From Bryobacterales bacterium (GTDB lineage Bacteria; Acidobacteriota; Terriglobia; Bryobacterales; Bryobacteraceae): DNA of 64,000 bases. Below are positions 7,579-16,810 of this stretch, one piece after another. The stretch lies in the NCBI GenBank assembly GCA_009697505.1, contig SHUD01000004.1:21395-85394 (forward strand), read 5' to 3'. Below the pieces are notes generated by a model. That model searched no databases. It saw only the letters and a list, made by a program, of their open reading frames with translations, and was not told the DNA's origin. Each line of letters begins with the position of its first letter. The first letter of the stretch is position 1. Both the position numbers and the translations under genes were made by a program.

Positions 7579-8862
7579 CTAGTCCTCGGCCCTCCAGACA
7601 ATCCTCCCACTGACAATCGTGGCCACCGGGCCGCCGCGGAATGTGGTTCCGTCGAACGGGGAGTTGCGGCTCTTGGAAAACGATTTATTCACGTCGTAAG
7701 TCCACTGGCGATCGGTCGAGAAGACCGTCACGTCGCCAGGAGCGCCCGGCGCGAGCGTCCCCCGGTTGATACCGAGAATACGCGCGGGATTCGTTGTGAA
7801 TAGCGGGATCAGTTGCGCGACGCCGATTTTCTGGGGGTGTACCAGACGCTCCAGAGCCAGTCCCAGCGCAGTCTCAAAGCCCAGGATGCCGAACGGGCAC
7901 CTCTCAAACTCCTGCATCTTCTCGCTGCCCGGATGCGGAGCGTGATCCGTCGCGATAGCGTCGATTGCGCCATTCACGATACCCTCGACGACCGCGTTGA
8001 CGTCGCTCGACGAGCGCAGCGGCGGCTTCATCTTGAAGTTGCTGTCGTAGGGGATCATGTCGCTATCGGCGATCGCCAGGTGGTGCGGCGTCGCTTCCGC
8101 CGTGACCGCAAGTTTCTGGAGTTTCGCGAACGCCACCATCGCCACCGAGTGCCGCGAGGAAATGTGCGCCACGTGATACCGCGCTCCTGTGACTTCCGCG
8201 AGCAGGATATCGCGCGCCACCATCACATCTTCCGAGCACCCGGGAATGCCGCGCAAGCCGAGCCGCACGGATTCGGCGCCCTCGTGCATGTCGCCGCCCG
8301 CGCTCAGATGCAGATCCTCGCAGTGGTTGATCACCGGCATCCCGAAGCTGCGGGCGCATTCCATGGCTCTGCGCATCAATCGCGCGTTCATCACTGGCCG
8401 CCCGTCATCGGAGATCGCTACGGCGCCCGCCTGCCGCATGGAGCCGATTGCCGCGAGTTCCTCGCCTTGACTACCCTTCGTGATCGCGCCGATGGGGAAA
8501 ACGTTCACGATCGCATGCCGCCGGGCTTTTTCGATGATGTAGGTGGTGACGGTCGGGCTGTCATTCACCGGCGCTGTGTTCGGCATCGGGCAGATGGAAG
8601 TAAAGCCTCCCGCGGCCGCGGCGCGCGCGCCCGTCTCAATGGTTTCGGCGTGCTCGAATCCGGGCTCGCGCAGGTGAACGTGCATGTCGATGAAGCCGGG
8701 GGCAACGACCAGGCCGGTCGCGTCGAATACTTCCGCGCCCGCGGCGGTGAGCCCCGCGCCGACACCCTTGATAAAGCCGTCTTCGATCCACACATCGGCC
8801 ACGCCATCGTGCCCCGAGGCCGGGTCAATCACTCTTCCGTTCTTAATAAGCAGCGCTGCCAT
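7579..8862 (-). CDS. pyrC: Dihydroorotase
   Basis: Third step of pyrimidine synthesis: cyclises carbamoyl-aspartate to dihydroorotate. The 427-residue length fits the class I (long) type. The metal-binding HVHLREPGFEH motif begins at residue 61, CPMPNTAPVNDSP follows, and the C-terminal catalytic Asp lies in AIATDHAPH. Both metal sites appear present, so it should be an active enzyme rather than the inactive PyrC' form. It lies three bases after pyrB in a pyrR-pyrB-pyrC operon. Confidence 0.95.
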   Translation of the reverse strand: MAALLIKNGRVIDPASGHDGVADVWIEDGFIKGVGAGLTAAGAEVFDATGLVVAPGFIDMHVHLREPGFEHAETIETGARAAAAGGFTSICPMPNTAPVNDSPTVTTYIIEKARRHAIVNVFPIGAITKGSQGEELAAIGSMRQAGAVAISDDGRPVMNARLMRRAMECARSFGMPVINHCEDLHLSAGGDMHEGAESVRLGLRGIPGCSEDVMVARDILLAEVTGARYHVAHISSRHSVAMVAFAKLQKLAVTAEATPHHLAIADSDMIPYDSNFKMKPPLRSSSDVNAVVEGIVNGAIDAIATDHAPHPGSEKMQEFERCPFGILGFETALGLALERLVHPQKIGVAQLIPLFTTNPARILGINRGTLAPGAPGDVTVFSTDRQWTYDVNKSFSKSRNSPFDGTTFRGGPVATIVSGRIVWRAED

Positions 8863-8865
8863 GAG

Positions 8866-9777
8866 CTATCCGTTCAAGACGCGTTCCAAGACCGCCATTC
8901 GTACCGAGATCCCGTTCTCCACCTGATTCAGAATGGCCGAGCGTTGCGAATCCGCCACTTCCGAGGAAATCTCGCGTCCGCGATTGATCGGGCCCGGGTG
9001 CATCACGATGGCATCCGGCTTGGCGAGCTTCATGTGCTCCGGCCGCAGACCGTAGAACGAGAAGTATTCACCGGCCGGGAACGCCGCCTCGTGCTGGCGT
9101 TCCAGTTGCACGCGCAACATCATCACTACGTCGGCGTCGCGAATCGCCTGGTTCATGTCCGTGGTCAGCGTGACGCCAGGCCCTAGCAGGCGCAACTCCG
9201 GAGGAAGCAGGGAAGCCGGTCCGCACAGCACGATATCGGCGCCGTACTTGGACAGCAGATATACGTTGGACCGCGCCACGCGGCTGTGCGCGATGTCGCC
9301 GATAATCGCAACGCGCAACTTCTCCAGGCTCTTGCCGCGATCCAAAATCGTACGCGCGTCGAGCAACGCCTGCGTCGGGTGTTCGTGCGTGCCGTCGCCC
9401 GCGTTGATGATCGGTATTCCCAGGTGCCGCTGCAGAAAATGCGGTGCGCCCGATGCCGCGTGCCGCATGATGATGGCGTCCGGCCGCATGGCGCCCAGTG
9501 TGTTCAGCGTGTCCACCAGGGATTCACCCTTGGATACGCTCGAAGCCTGCGCCGTAATCGACACCGCGTCCGCGCTCAGACGCTTCGCGGCGAGTTCAAA
9601 GCTGGTGCGCGTGCGCGTGGAGGCCTCAAAGAACAGGTTCACCACCATGCGCCCTTTCAAGAGTTCAAAGCGGCGGGGGCGCTCGCCCGTGGGTGTTTGA
9701 AAATCGCGCGCGCGGTCCAGAATCGCCTGCGCTTCCTCCCGCGTCAGGTCCTCAATGCCCAGCAGCCCTTTCATCAA
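8866..9777 (-). CDS. pyrB: Aspartate carbamoyltransferase catalytic subunit
   Basis: Condenses carbamoyl phosphate with aspartate in the first committed pyrimidine step. The 303 residues contain the carbamoyl-phosphate loop STRTRT (53-58), the HPTQALLD motif and the C-terminal HPGPINRG. There is no regulatory pyrI gene next to it, so it is probably a simple trimer or associates with PyrC. Two in-frame ATGs exist (9777 and 9774). It lies nine bases after pyrR. Confidence 0.96.
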   Translation of the reverse strand: MMKGLLGIEDLTREEAQAILDRARDFQTPTGERPRRFELLKGRMVVNLFFEASTRTRTSFELAAKRLSADAVSITAQASSVSKGESLVDTLNTLGAMRPDAIIMRHAASGAPHFLQRHLGIPIINAGDGTHEHPTQALLDARTILDRGKSLEKLRVAIIGDIAHSRVARSNVYLLSKYGADIVLCGPASLLPPELRLLGPGVTLTTDMNQAIRDADVVMMLRVQLERQHEAAFPAGEYFSFYGLRPEHMKLAKPDAIVMHPGPINRGREISSEVADSQRSAILNQVENGISVRMAVLERVLNG

Positions 9778-9786
9778 TGCGCTTCC

Positions 9787-10338
9787 CTATGCCACCTTCT
9801 CCACCAGCAGCACCTTTTCCATCCCGTCGATCTCCTGGAATTTCACTTCGATGATTTCGTTGGCATCGGTCTGCACCATGCGCCCCACGAAGCGGGCTTC
9901 AATCGGCAGTTCGCGCCACCCGCGGTCAATCAACACCAGCAGGTGCACGTTATCGGGACGGCCCTGATCGAACATCGCATCCATGGCGGCGCGCACCGTG
10001 CGGCCGGTATAGAGCACATCGTCCACCAGGATGATGTCTTTGCCGGTCACTGAAAACGGGATGTCTGTCGCATTGAGAACCGGCTGCTGCGCAACCGTCG
10101 ATAGATCGTCGCGATACAGGTTGATGTCCAGGATTCCAACCGGAATCTTGCGATGCTCCAAAGCGTCGAGTTTTTGCGCCAGGCGTTCGGCCAAAGGAAC
10201 GCCTCGGCGGCGGATACCGATCAAAGCCAGCTTGCCCAAGTCCTTGGTCTGTTCGAGGACTTCATGCGCCAAACGGACCAGGGTCCGGTCAATCTCGGAA
10301 GCGCTCATCAGTTGGGATTTTTCGCGGGTCACAGTCAT
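9787..10338 (-). CDS. pyrR: Bifunctional pyr operon regulator / uracil phosphoribosyltransferase
   Basis: PyrR binds pyr mRNA when UMP is abundant and also has uracil phosphoribosyltransferase activity. The PRPP-binding loop ILVDDVLYTGRT is at residues 103-114, and the RRRGVPLAERLA segment fits the family. The 183-residue frame begins at 10338; an internal ATG at 10308 is an alternative start that would give about 173 residues. No recognisable PyrR-binding anti-antiterminator was found in the short 5' region, so the regulatory mode here is open. Confidence 0.93.
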   Translation of the reverse strand: MTVTREKSQLMSASEIDRTLVRLAHEVLEQTKDLGKLALIGIRRRGVPLAERLAQKLDALEHRKIPVGILDINLYRDDLSTVAQQPVLNATDIPFSVTGKDIILVDDVLYTGRTVRAAMDAMFDQGRPDNVHLLVLIDRGWRELPIEARFVGRMVQTDANEIIEVKFQEIDGMEKVLLVEKVA

Positions 10339-10435
10339 AGTGGGGGCAAACGGTTTCAGCGTAACACGGCGCCTGTCCGCAGCGCTCGTGTGGTACCCAT
10401 CAGAAGTGTTTCAATAGAAGGAACCACCCTTCTTT

Positions 10436-11740
10436 ATGCAGCCAGTCAATATAGGAGTCATCGGGCTCGGCAATGTCGGCTCTGGCACGCTCGATATTCT
10501 CGCCGAAAACGCGGATCAGATCGCGCTCAAGTTGGGCTTCCCGTTGCGCGTCGCCGCCGTGTGCAGCCGCGGCGTGGTCCACAAGCAGATTCCCGCGGCG
10601 CTGGGCGCTCCTCTGCGCACCGCGGATTGGCGCGAAGTGGTCGATCACCCCGATATTCAAATTGTGGCCGAGCTGATCGGAGGCACCACGGTCGCGCGCG
10701 AGATCATCGAAGCCGCGGCGGCCAAGGGGAAGTCGGTGGTCACCGCCAACAAGGAGCTCATGGCGGCTTCGGGTGCGGACTTGTGGGATCAGGCCATCGC
10801 CTCGGGCATCAACCTGGCCATGGAAGCGAGCGTCGCGGGAGGCATTCCCATCCACACGGTGCTGCGCGAAGGAATTTCCGGCGACCGCGTCACGAACTTC
10901 TACGGCATCCTGAACGGCACCTGCAACTACATCCTTACGGAGATCGAGCGGCGCGGCGCCGGCTTCGAAGAAGTGCTGCAAGAGGCGCAGGCCGCCGGTT
11001 ACGCCGAAGCGGACCCCACCGCCGACGTGGACGGCTTCGACGCGCGCTCGAAACTGGTGATTCTTTCCGCGCTGGCTTTCGGCGAACGGATTTTCCCGGC
11101 CGATGTTTACACCGAGGGCATCCGCCGCATTTCGCCCATCGACTTTGGCTACGCCCACATTCTCAACCACACCATCCGGCTGGTGTGCATGGCGCGGCAA
11201 ACGCCGGAAGGGTTGCTGCTATCCGTGCGTCCGTCGCTGATTCCGCAGTCGACGATTTTGGCCGGCGTGCGCGGCGCTTACAATGCCATCTGGGTGCGTG
11301 GACGTTACGGCGCCGACACGTTCTACTACGGCCGCGGGGCCGGCGCGCATCCCACCGGTGTCGCGGTGGTGAGCGACTTGATGCGCGTGGCGCGCGAGAT
11401 CCGGTCGGGAAGCCCTGAACGAGTGTCGCCCTTTGCGCACGCCCGCCTCGGCGAATACTGCCCGATTCCGATTACGCTCAACCGCGCGGCGTATTATCTG
11501 CGCTTCCGCGTGAAGGATCGACCCGGCATCATTGCGCAATTGGCCGCTGCGCTAGCGGCGGAAAACATTTCCATCGAAGCCGTGCTGCAATTGCCCGAAG
11601 AGAACGCCAGTAACCTGCCGTTCGTGATCACGGTCGAGCCTACGACGGAAGCCTCCATCCGCGCGGCTTTGGCCCGCATGGAGAAGCTCGACTTCTTGAC
11701 GGAACCGCCACTCGCGATGCCCATGGAGGCATCGCTGTAA
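10436..11740 (+). CDS. hom: Homoserine dehydrogenase
   Basis: NAD(P)-dependent reduction of aspartate semialdehyde to homoserine, the branch point to threonine and methionine. The 434-residue enzyme has the nucleotide-binding GLGNVGSG at 9-16, a catalytic domain with GILNGTCNYILTE, and a C-terminal ACT domain (RFRVKDRPGIIAQLAAAL), the usual site for threonine feedback. It is a stand-alone monofunctional form with no fused aspartokinase. A small hairpin (AGAAGG/CCTTCT) lies three bases before the ATG. Confidence 0.96.
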   Translation: MQPVNIGVIGLGNVGSGTLDILAENADQIALKLGFPLRVAAVCSRGVVHKQIPAALGAPLRTADWREVVDHPDIQIVAELIGGTTVAREIIEAAAAKGKSVVTANKELMAASGADLWDQAIASGINLAMEASVAGGIPIHTVLREGISGDRVTNFYGILNGTCNYILTEIERRGAGFEEVLQEAQAAGYAEADPTADVDGFDARSKLVILSALAFGERIFPADVYTEGIRRISPIDFGYAHILNHTIRLVCMARQTPEGLLLSVRPSLIPQSTILAGVRGAYNAIWVRGRYGADTFYYGRGAGAHPTGVAVVSDLMRVAREIRSGSPERVSPFAHARLGEYCPIPITLNRAAYYLRFRVKDRPGIIAQLAAALAAENISIEAVLQLPEENASNLPFVITVEPTTEASIRAALARMEKLDFLTEPPLAMPMEASL

Positions 11741-11797
11741 GAAAATGGGCATGGTACCGTAGGGTCCTGATCGGTCGGGCATCGCAAGGAGGCTTCC

Positions 11798-13729
11798 GTG
11801 CCTTATCGCGTTTCACTCGTATTTGGGCTGACCTTTGCCTGGATTGCAGGCGGCGCTCTTGCTCAGCAGAACGCCCATGAGCCGCCGGCGGCGGATTCGT
11901 TGTTCCAGGCAATTCACAAAGCCGATGCTCGCGCCCTCAAGCTGGCACTGGATCGCGGAGTAAGTCCCAACGCCAAGGATGCTGAGGGCACGCCGGCCCT
12001 GATGGCGGCCGCGCTTTTCGCCGGGCTGGATTGCATGCGACTTCTGCTCGATCGCGGCGCGGACGCCAACGCCACTAATCCCGCCGGGGCCACGGTGCTG
12101 ATGTGGGCCATCCCCGATCTGGCGAAGGTCAAATTGCTGGTGGCGCGTGGGGCGAACGTGAACGCACGCTCGCGGAACTTGCAGCGGACGCCGTTGCTGA
12201 TTGCGGCGAGTTATCCGGGGACAGTGGAGTTGCTGAAGTTGCTGCTGGACAGAGGCGCCGATCTTCACGCCAAGGATGGGAGCGGCGCACACGCGCTGAG
12301 CCGGGCGGTGTTCTCCTCCGATGTCACGGTGGTGCGCTTTCTGGTGGAACACGGGTGCGATCCCGCGGAAGACTATCCGGGCAGGACGCGCATGGTGGCG
12401 CGCCATGATCCGCCGATCATCGAATATCTGCTTTCGATCGGCGCCAAAGTCCCGCCCGACGCGCTGACCATGGCGGTCAACTGGCACGATCCAAAACTGA
12501 TCGAGCGATGGATCGGGATGGGCGCCGATGTGAATGCCACCACCGGTGTGTACCGCAGGGCGCCGCTGATGACGGCGGCTGCCTCCGAGCAAGCGGGTGC
12601 GGCCACGTTGCAGGTGTTACTCGAGAAGGGCGCCAACCCGAACGCGCAGGATACGGATGGCGAACGGCCGCTCGACTGGGCCGTGTATCGCGCCGATCAG
12701 GCGAAGATCGATGTGCTGCGCGCGTTTGGCGCCAAACCGGGAAGCGGACCGCGTCACGAATCGTACCCGGCGCCGGAGCCGGGCGGGATCGCGGATGCCA
12801 AGACGTCGTTGAGCCGCAGTCTGGCGCTGCTGCTGCCCACGGGCCCGGTGATCTATGAGAAGCGGAAGTGTATCACTTGCCACAGCCACACGTTGCCGGT
12901 GGAAGCAGCGGCGGTTGCCCGCCGGAAGGGCATCGTAGTGAAGGAGGAGTTTGCGCAAAAGAATCTGGAACTGATTCTGGAGTCGTACCAAATCCAATCG
13001 GAAGCGGCATTGCAAGGGGACCAGCCGCCGGGCAATTTCGTCACGGTAGGGTACGTGATGGCGGCACTGAAGGCGGCGGGACACCCTCTGGACCGGATCA
13101 CGGCGGGAATTGTGCACATGACGGCAGGGCAGCAGATGCCGGACGGGCGCTGGGTGGGCAACGGCATTTCGCGGCCACCCTTGGAAGATAGCGTGGTCAG
13201 CCAGACGGCGTTGGCAGTCCGGGCGTTGACGCTGTATCCCATCGAAGGCGCACAAGCTGAATTGGGGGAAAAATTACGCCGCACGCGGCAGTGGCTGTTG
13301 GCGGTGAAGCCGGGTTCCGCGGAAGAGCGCAACATGCGGCTGATGGGACTGGTGTGGACCAAAGCCGCACGGACGGCGGTGGATGATGCAGTTCGCGAGG
13401 TGATGGCACGGCAGAAGGCGGACGGCGGATGGGCGCAGAGGCCACGGGATGCACCGGATGCGTACGCCACGGGGACGTCTCTGTATGCGTTGCACGAGGC
13501 AGGGGTTCCAGTGACCGCGGAAGCCTACCGCAAGGGCGTGGCGTTTCTGCTGGCGAATCAATATCAGAACGGCGCGTGGCTAGTGAAGACGCGGTCCTAT
13601 CCCACGCAGCCGTACTTCGAGAGTGGGTATCCGTTCGGGCACAATCAATGGATCTCGGCGGGAGGAGCCGGTTGGGCGTCGCTTGCGATCGCGTTGACGT
13701 TGCCGGAGCAGAAGCGGGCGGCGAAGTAA
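11798..13729 (+). CDS. Exported ankyrin-repeat / CxxCH / alpha-alpha toroid protein
   Basis: 643-residue multidomain protein of unknown role. A signal peptide ends near ALAQQ (about 24). Residues 30-320 form about eight ankyrin repeats, with motifs such as LLLDRGADANATN. A single haem-type CITCH motif lies at 358-362. The C-terminal 280 residues resemble the alpha-alpha toroid of squalene-hopene cyclases and prenyltransferases, with QW-like repeats QKADGGWAQ and QYQNGAW; no DXDD catalytic motif was seen, so cyclase activity is doubtful. AAGGAGG precedes a GTG start. I infer a periplasmic binding or electron-linked role from the signal peptide and haem motif; the fusion itself is directly visible. 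Confidence 0.75.
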   Translation: MPYRVSLVFGLTFAWIAGGALAQQNAHEPPAADSLFQAIHKADARALKLALDRGVSPNAKDAEGTPALMAAALFAGLDCMRLLLDRGADANATNPAGATVLMWAIPDLAKVKLLVARGANVNARSRNLQRTPLLIAASYPGTVELLKLLLDRGADLHAKDGSGAHALSRAVFSSDVTVVRFLVEHGCDPAEDYPGRTRMVARHDPPIIEYLLSIGAKVPPDALTMAVNWHDPKLIERWIGMGADVNATTGVYRRAPLMTAAASEQAGAATLQVLLEKGANPNAQDTDGERPLDWAVYRADQAKIDVLRAFGAKPGSGPRHESYPAPEPGGIADAKTSLSRSLALLLPTGPVIYEKRKCITCHSHTLPVEAAAVARRKGIVVKEEFAQKNLELILESYQIQSEAALQGDQPPGNFVTVGYVMAALKAAGHPLDRITAGIVHMTAGQQMPDGRWVGNGISRPPLEDSVVSQTALAVRALTLYPIEGAQAELGEKLRRTRQWLLAVKPGSAEERNMRLMGLVWTKAARTAVDDAVREVMARQKADGGWAQRPRDAPDAYATGTSLYALHEAGVPVTAEAYRKGVAFLLANQYQNGAWLVKTRSYPTQPYFESGYPFGHNQWISAGGAGWASLAIALTLPEQKRAAK

Positions 13730-13769
13730 GCGGATTAGCCGGCGTGACGGAGGCCAGCGGCCGCCCGCG

Positions 13770-14174
13770 TTAGTACTTAAAAAATTCCACCGGCTCGAAC
13801 GCGGTGATCTTCCACTGTTTCCCGCGACGCTCGATGCGGCATTTGACGATCCGCCGCCGCGTGATGCCGTTGCTGTGATTCGCGGCCTTTTCGGTGGTGA
13901 CCAGGACCCAATCGAGTTCGAGGGTCCGCCTCTGATTGTCGCCTTCGTGGTTGACGATCTCGATGGATGAGCCCACGTCGTGACCCGCGAGCAATCCCTG
14001 AACGTGGCCGCGCAGCGTGTCATATCCCGGCAGGCTGCGGTCAAACTTCGCCAGGAAGGCCGACGCATCGTCGTTCACCAACGCTTCGGCTGCCGTGCGG
14101 AAGAAGTCCCTCACATCCGCCGGCGGCTCGGCGAAAGCAAGGCTCGTGAACAGGAGTAACGCCGCTAGACGCAT
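13770..14174 (-). CDS. Small secreted NTF2/SnoaL-like protein
   Basis: 134-residue protein with a short signal peptide (MRLAALLLFTSLAFA). The ORF track begins at 14270, but the ATG at 14174 begins directly with the signal sequence and lies one base after the argJ stop. The mature part, with DVRDFFRTAAEALVNDDASAFLAKFD and a strand-rich end RRIVKCRIERRGKQWKITAFEPVEFF, has the length and pattern of the NTF2-like cone fold. Function unknown; co-transcribed with argJ by position. Confidence 0.7.
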   Translation of the reverse strand: MRLAALLLFTSLAFAEPPADVRDFFRTAAEALVNDDASAFLAKFDRSLPGYDTLRGHVQGLLAGHDVGSSIEIVNHEGDNQRRTLELDWVLVTTEKAANHSNGITRRRIVKCRIERRGKQWKITAFEPVEFFKY

Positions 14175-14175
14175 G

Positions 14176-15345
14176 TTAAGTCCGGTAACTGGCGTTGATC
14201 CGGATGTAGTCGTAGGTGAAATCGCAGGTCCAGAAGCGCGCGCGGCCGCGCCCACTGCCGCGCAGTGCAAAGCGGATGTGGCAGTCTTTTTCGTCGAGCT
14301 TGGCTTTCAATACGTCTTCGAAAAAGTCAGCGGCCAGGCCGCCCCGGCATACCGGGATGCCTTGCATGTCGATATCAACCTTCCGCGAATCGAAGGCCGC
14401 GCCCGAATAGCCGGCAGCGCAGATGATGCGGCCCCAGTTGGGATCGGAACCGGCAATCGCGGTCTTGACCAACGGCGAGTTCGCGATCGAACGCGCAATC
14501 TTCTCGGCGGCACGCTCGTTGGCCGCGCCTTCTACATCGATCGTCACCAGTTTGCTCGCGCCCTCGCCGTCGCGCGCGATCTGCCGCGCCAGAGATTCCA
14601 GGACGCTGGTGAGCGCCGCCTCGAACGCCTTCGCCGGCGGCTTCACGCCGGACGCTCCATTGGCCAGCACCGCCACCATGTCGTTGGTGGAAGTGTCGCC
14701 GTCCACGGAAACGCGGTTATAACTGTGGCCGATGGCCCGCTTCAGAGCCGAGCGCAACACGGCCGGAGACACTGCCGCGTCGGTGACCACGAATCCCAGC
14801 GTGGTCGCCATGTTGGGCTGGATCATGCCCGAACCCTTCGTCATTCCCGCCACGAACGCCACTTTGCGGCCGCTCTTGATTTCCGCGAAGGCCGTCTTCG
14901 GCACTGTGTCGGTGGTCATGATGGCCGCCGCGGCTGCATCGAAGCACGCCGCGTCGAGCCTGGCGACCAATTTCGGAAGAGTCTCCACGATCTTGCTCGC
15001 GTCCATCTCGACGCCGATCACGCCGGTGGATGCCGGCAGGACCTGCTCGGGCTTCACGCCGAGTGCTTTCGCCGCCGCGCGCACCGTTTCGAGAGCGACT
15101 TTATCTCCCGTGCGTGTCGCGCAGTTGGCGTTGCCCGCGTTGACCAGGATCGCGCAGGCCGTGCCGCGCGAAGCTTTCAAATTCTTCCGGGCCAGCGTCA
15201 CCGGCGCCGCTACCACGCGATTCCGTGTGAACACAGCGGCGGCTGCGGCGGGCGTGTCCGACACAATCAAGGCCAGGTCCGATTTGACGACCTTGCGAAT
15301 CCCCGCGTAAGTCGCCGCGTAGCGAAAGCCCCGCGGCAAGTTCAT
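14176..15345 (-). CDS. argJ: Bifunctional glutamate N-acetyltransferase / amino-acid acetyltransferase
   Basis: Arginine biosynthesis: transfers acetyl from N-acetylornithine to glutamate. The 389-residue precursor normally cleaves itself at an Ala-Thr bond; here the motif is PNMATTLG (about residue 180), with the nucleophilic Thr after Ala preserved. STGVIG, GDTSTNDM and SDPNWGRI are also diagnostic. The start overlaps the fmt stop by four bases (ATGA). Whether it is mono- or bifunctional cannot be decided from sequence. Confidence 0.95.
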   Translation of the reverse strand: MNLPRGFRYAATYAGIRKVVKSDLALIVSDTPAAAAAVFTRNRVVAAPVTLARKNLKASRGTACAILVNAGNANCATRTGDKVALETVRAAAKALGVKPEQVLPASTGVIGVEMDASKIVETLPKLVARLDAACFDAAAAAIMTTDTVPKTAFAEIKSGRKVAFVAGMTKGSGMIQPNMATTLGFVVTDAAVSPAVLRSALKRAIGHSYNRVSVDGDTSTNDMVAVLANGASGVKPPAKAFEAALTSVLESLARQIARDGEGASKLVTIDVEGAANERAAEKIARSIANSPLVKTAIAGSDPNWGRIICAAGYSGAAFDSRKVDIDMQGIPVCRGGLAADFFEDVLKAKLDEKDCHIRFALRGSGRGRARFWTCDFTYDYIRINASYRT

Positions 15346-16259
15346 GGCAGAACCTCGCCACCCGTCACCGAAAACCCGTTTAGAAACGCCGCCGCCGGCA
15401 TTCGCTTCTTACCCTCCAACTGAACCTCCCGTAGTTCGATCGATTCCCCGTCTCCGCAACCAGCGTACAGCTTTCGATTCACCACTCGCAGCGCCCCCGG
15501 CGGAAGTGCCGGATCGCCCAGCGCCGCCTTGCAGATCTGCAAGCGCTGCCCGCGCAGGAATCCGTAACCGCCCGGCCATGGCTCGAAACCACGAATGCGA
15601 TTCAAGATCTGGCGAGCTGGAAGCTGCCAGTCAATCTTGCCGTCTTCCTTTTTGAGAATAGGCGCGTACGTCGCCCGCGAGTCGTCTTGTGGCAGCGGCT
15701 GGATCGCAGCCAGTTCCGCGAGCGTTTGCACCAGGAGATCCGCGCCGGCCTGGGCCAGACGCGCGCCCAATTGGACGGCGTCTTCTTCCGGACCGATCTC
15801 CGTTTCCCACGCGCGCAGAATGCCGCCGGTGTCCAGGCCTTCATCGATGCGCATGATAGTCACGCCCGTGCGGGGCTCACCATTCGCGATGGCCCATTGA
15901 ATCGGCGCCGCGCCGCGATATTTCGGGAGCAGGGAAGCGTGCACGTTGAAGATCCCCAGCGGTGGAATGTCGAGGATCGCCTTGGGAATGATCTGCCCGT
16001 AGCCGACGACGATGATCGCCTCCGGAGCCATCGCGCGCAGTTGCTCGACGACCTCCGGCCTCCGCATCCGCTCGGGTTGATAGACAGGAAGCCCCAGCCG
16101 CAGTGCGGTTTCCTTCACCGGATGCAGGGCGTCTTTCTGTCCGCGCCCCTTGGGTCGGTCGGGTTGGGTGTAGACCGCGATGACCTGATGGCCCGCTTTC
16201 ACGATCCGCTCCAGGCTCCCAACCGCGAAGCCGGGCGTGCCCATGAACACGAGCTTCAT
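15342..16259 (-). CDS. fmt: Methionyl-tRNA formyltransferase
   Basis: Formylates initiator Met-tRNA. The ORF track extends to 16535, but the conserved N-terminus MKLVFMGTPGFAVGSLE begins at the ATG at 16259, giving 305 residues, the usual length. The formyl-transfer motif NVHASLLPKYRGAAPIQWAI and the following TGVTIMRIDEGLDTG are intact. It follows def, as in many bacteria, and couples to argJ through an ATGA overlap. Confidence 0.96.
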   Translation of the reverse strand: MKLVFMGTPGFAVGSLERIVKAGHQVIAVYTQPDRPKGRGQKDALHPVKETALRLGLPVYQPERMRRPEVVEQLRAMAPEAIIVVGYGQIIPKAILDIPPLGIFNVHASLLPKYRGAAPIQWAIANGEPRTGVTIMRIDEGLDTGGILRAWETEIGPEEDAVQLGARLAQAGADLLVQTLAELAAIQPLPQDDSRATYAPILKKEDGKIDWQLPARQILNRIRGFEPWPGGYGFLRGQRLQICKAALGDPALPPGALRVVNRKLYAGCGDGESIELREVQLEGKKRMPAAAFLNGFSVTGGEVLP

Positions 16260-16294
16260 CTTGGTTCTGGCTCCTGGCCTTTGGCCCTCGGTAT

Positions 16295-16810
16295 CTAATC
16301 CCACTCGCCGAGCTTTTGCAGCTTGCGAATTTTGCGCCGGATCAAGTCGCGCTTCAGCGCGCTCACGTGGCTGATGTAGAGCTTGCCATGCAGGTGATCC
16401 GTTTCGTGAAGAAAAGCCCGCGCCAGCAGATCCTCGCCGGTCATCTCGAATGGCTTGCCGGTGGCGTCCTGCGCCCGCACGGTGACTTTTTTCGGACGGT
16501 TCACCTGTTCGCGGAACGTCGGAATACTCAGGCACCCTTCCTCGCTTTTCTGCGAGCCTTCCATGTGAAGGATCTCGGGGTTGATCAGCAAGATCTTCGC
16601 TGCCGGGTCCTCGCCGATGGACGTGTCGATAACCGCCAGGCGTTGCCCGACGCCGATCTGCGGCGCCGCCAGTCCCACGCCCTTGGCCGCGTACATCGAC
16701 TCAAACATATCCTCGATGAGCTTGTGCAACTCCGGCGTATCGAATTCGGTGACGTCAGCGCCGCGCTGCTCCAGGACCGGATGTCCGTACTTCACGATCG
16801 GATAAATCAT
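16295..16810 (-). CDS. def: Peptide deformylase
   Basis: Removes the N-formyl group from new proteins. All three family motifs are present in the 171 residues: GVGLAAPQIG, EEGCLSIP with the metal-binding Cys, and HETDHLHGKL, an HExxH type. The start overlaps the aroC stop by one base (TGATG). Function matches that of the adjacent fmt. Confidence 0.97.
   Translation of the reverse strand: MIYPIVKYGHPVLEQRGADVTEFDTPELHKLIEDMFESMYAAKGVGLAAPQIGVGQRLAVIDTSIGEDPAAKILLINPEILHMEGSQKSEEGCLSIPTFREQVNRPKKVTVRAQDATGKPFEMTGEDLLARAFLHETDHLHGKLYISHVSALKRDLIRRKIRKLQKLGEWD

Noticed and set aside
7813-9186. 457-residue plus-strand ORF opposite pyrB/pyrC
   Set aside because: Antisense shadow rich in His, Arg and Asp; the minus-strand genes have clear motifs.
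10416-10433. AGAAGG/CCTTCT hairpin three bases before the hom ATG
   Set aside because: Only six base pairs with no alternative pairing partner seen; too weak to call a regulatory switch.
9700-10440. PyrR binding loop upstream of pyrR
   Set aside because: Consensus-like anti-antiterminator not found in the short 5' region.
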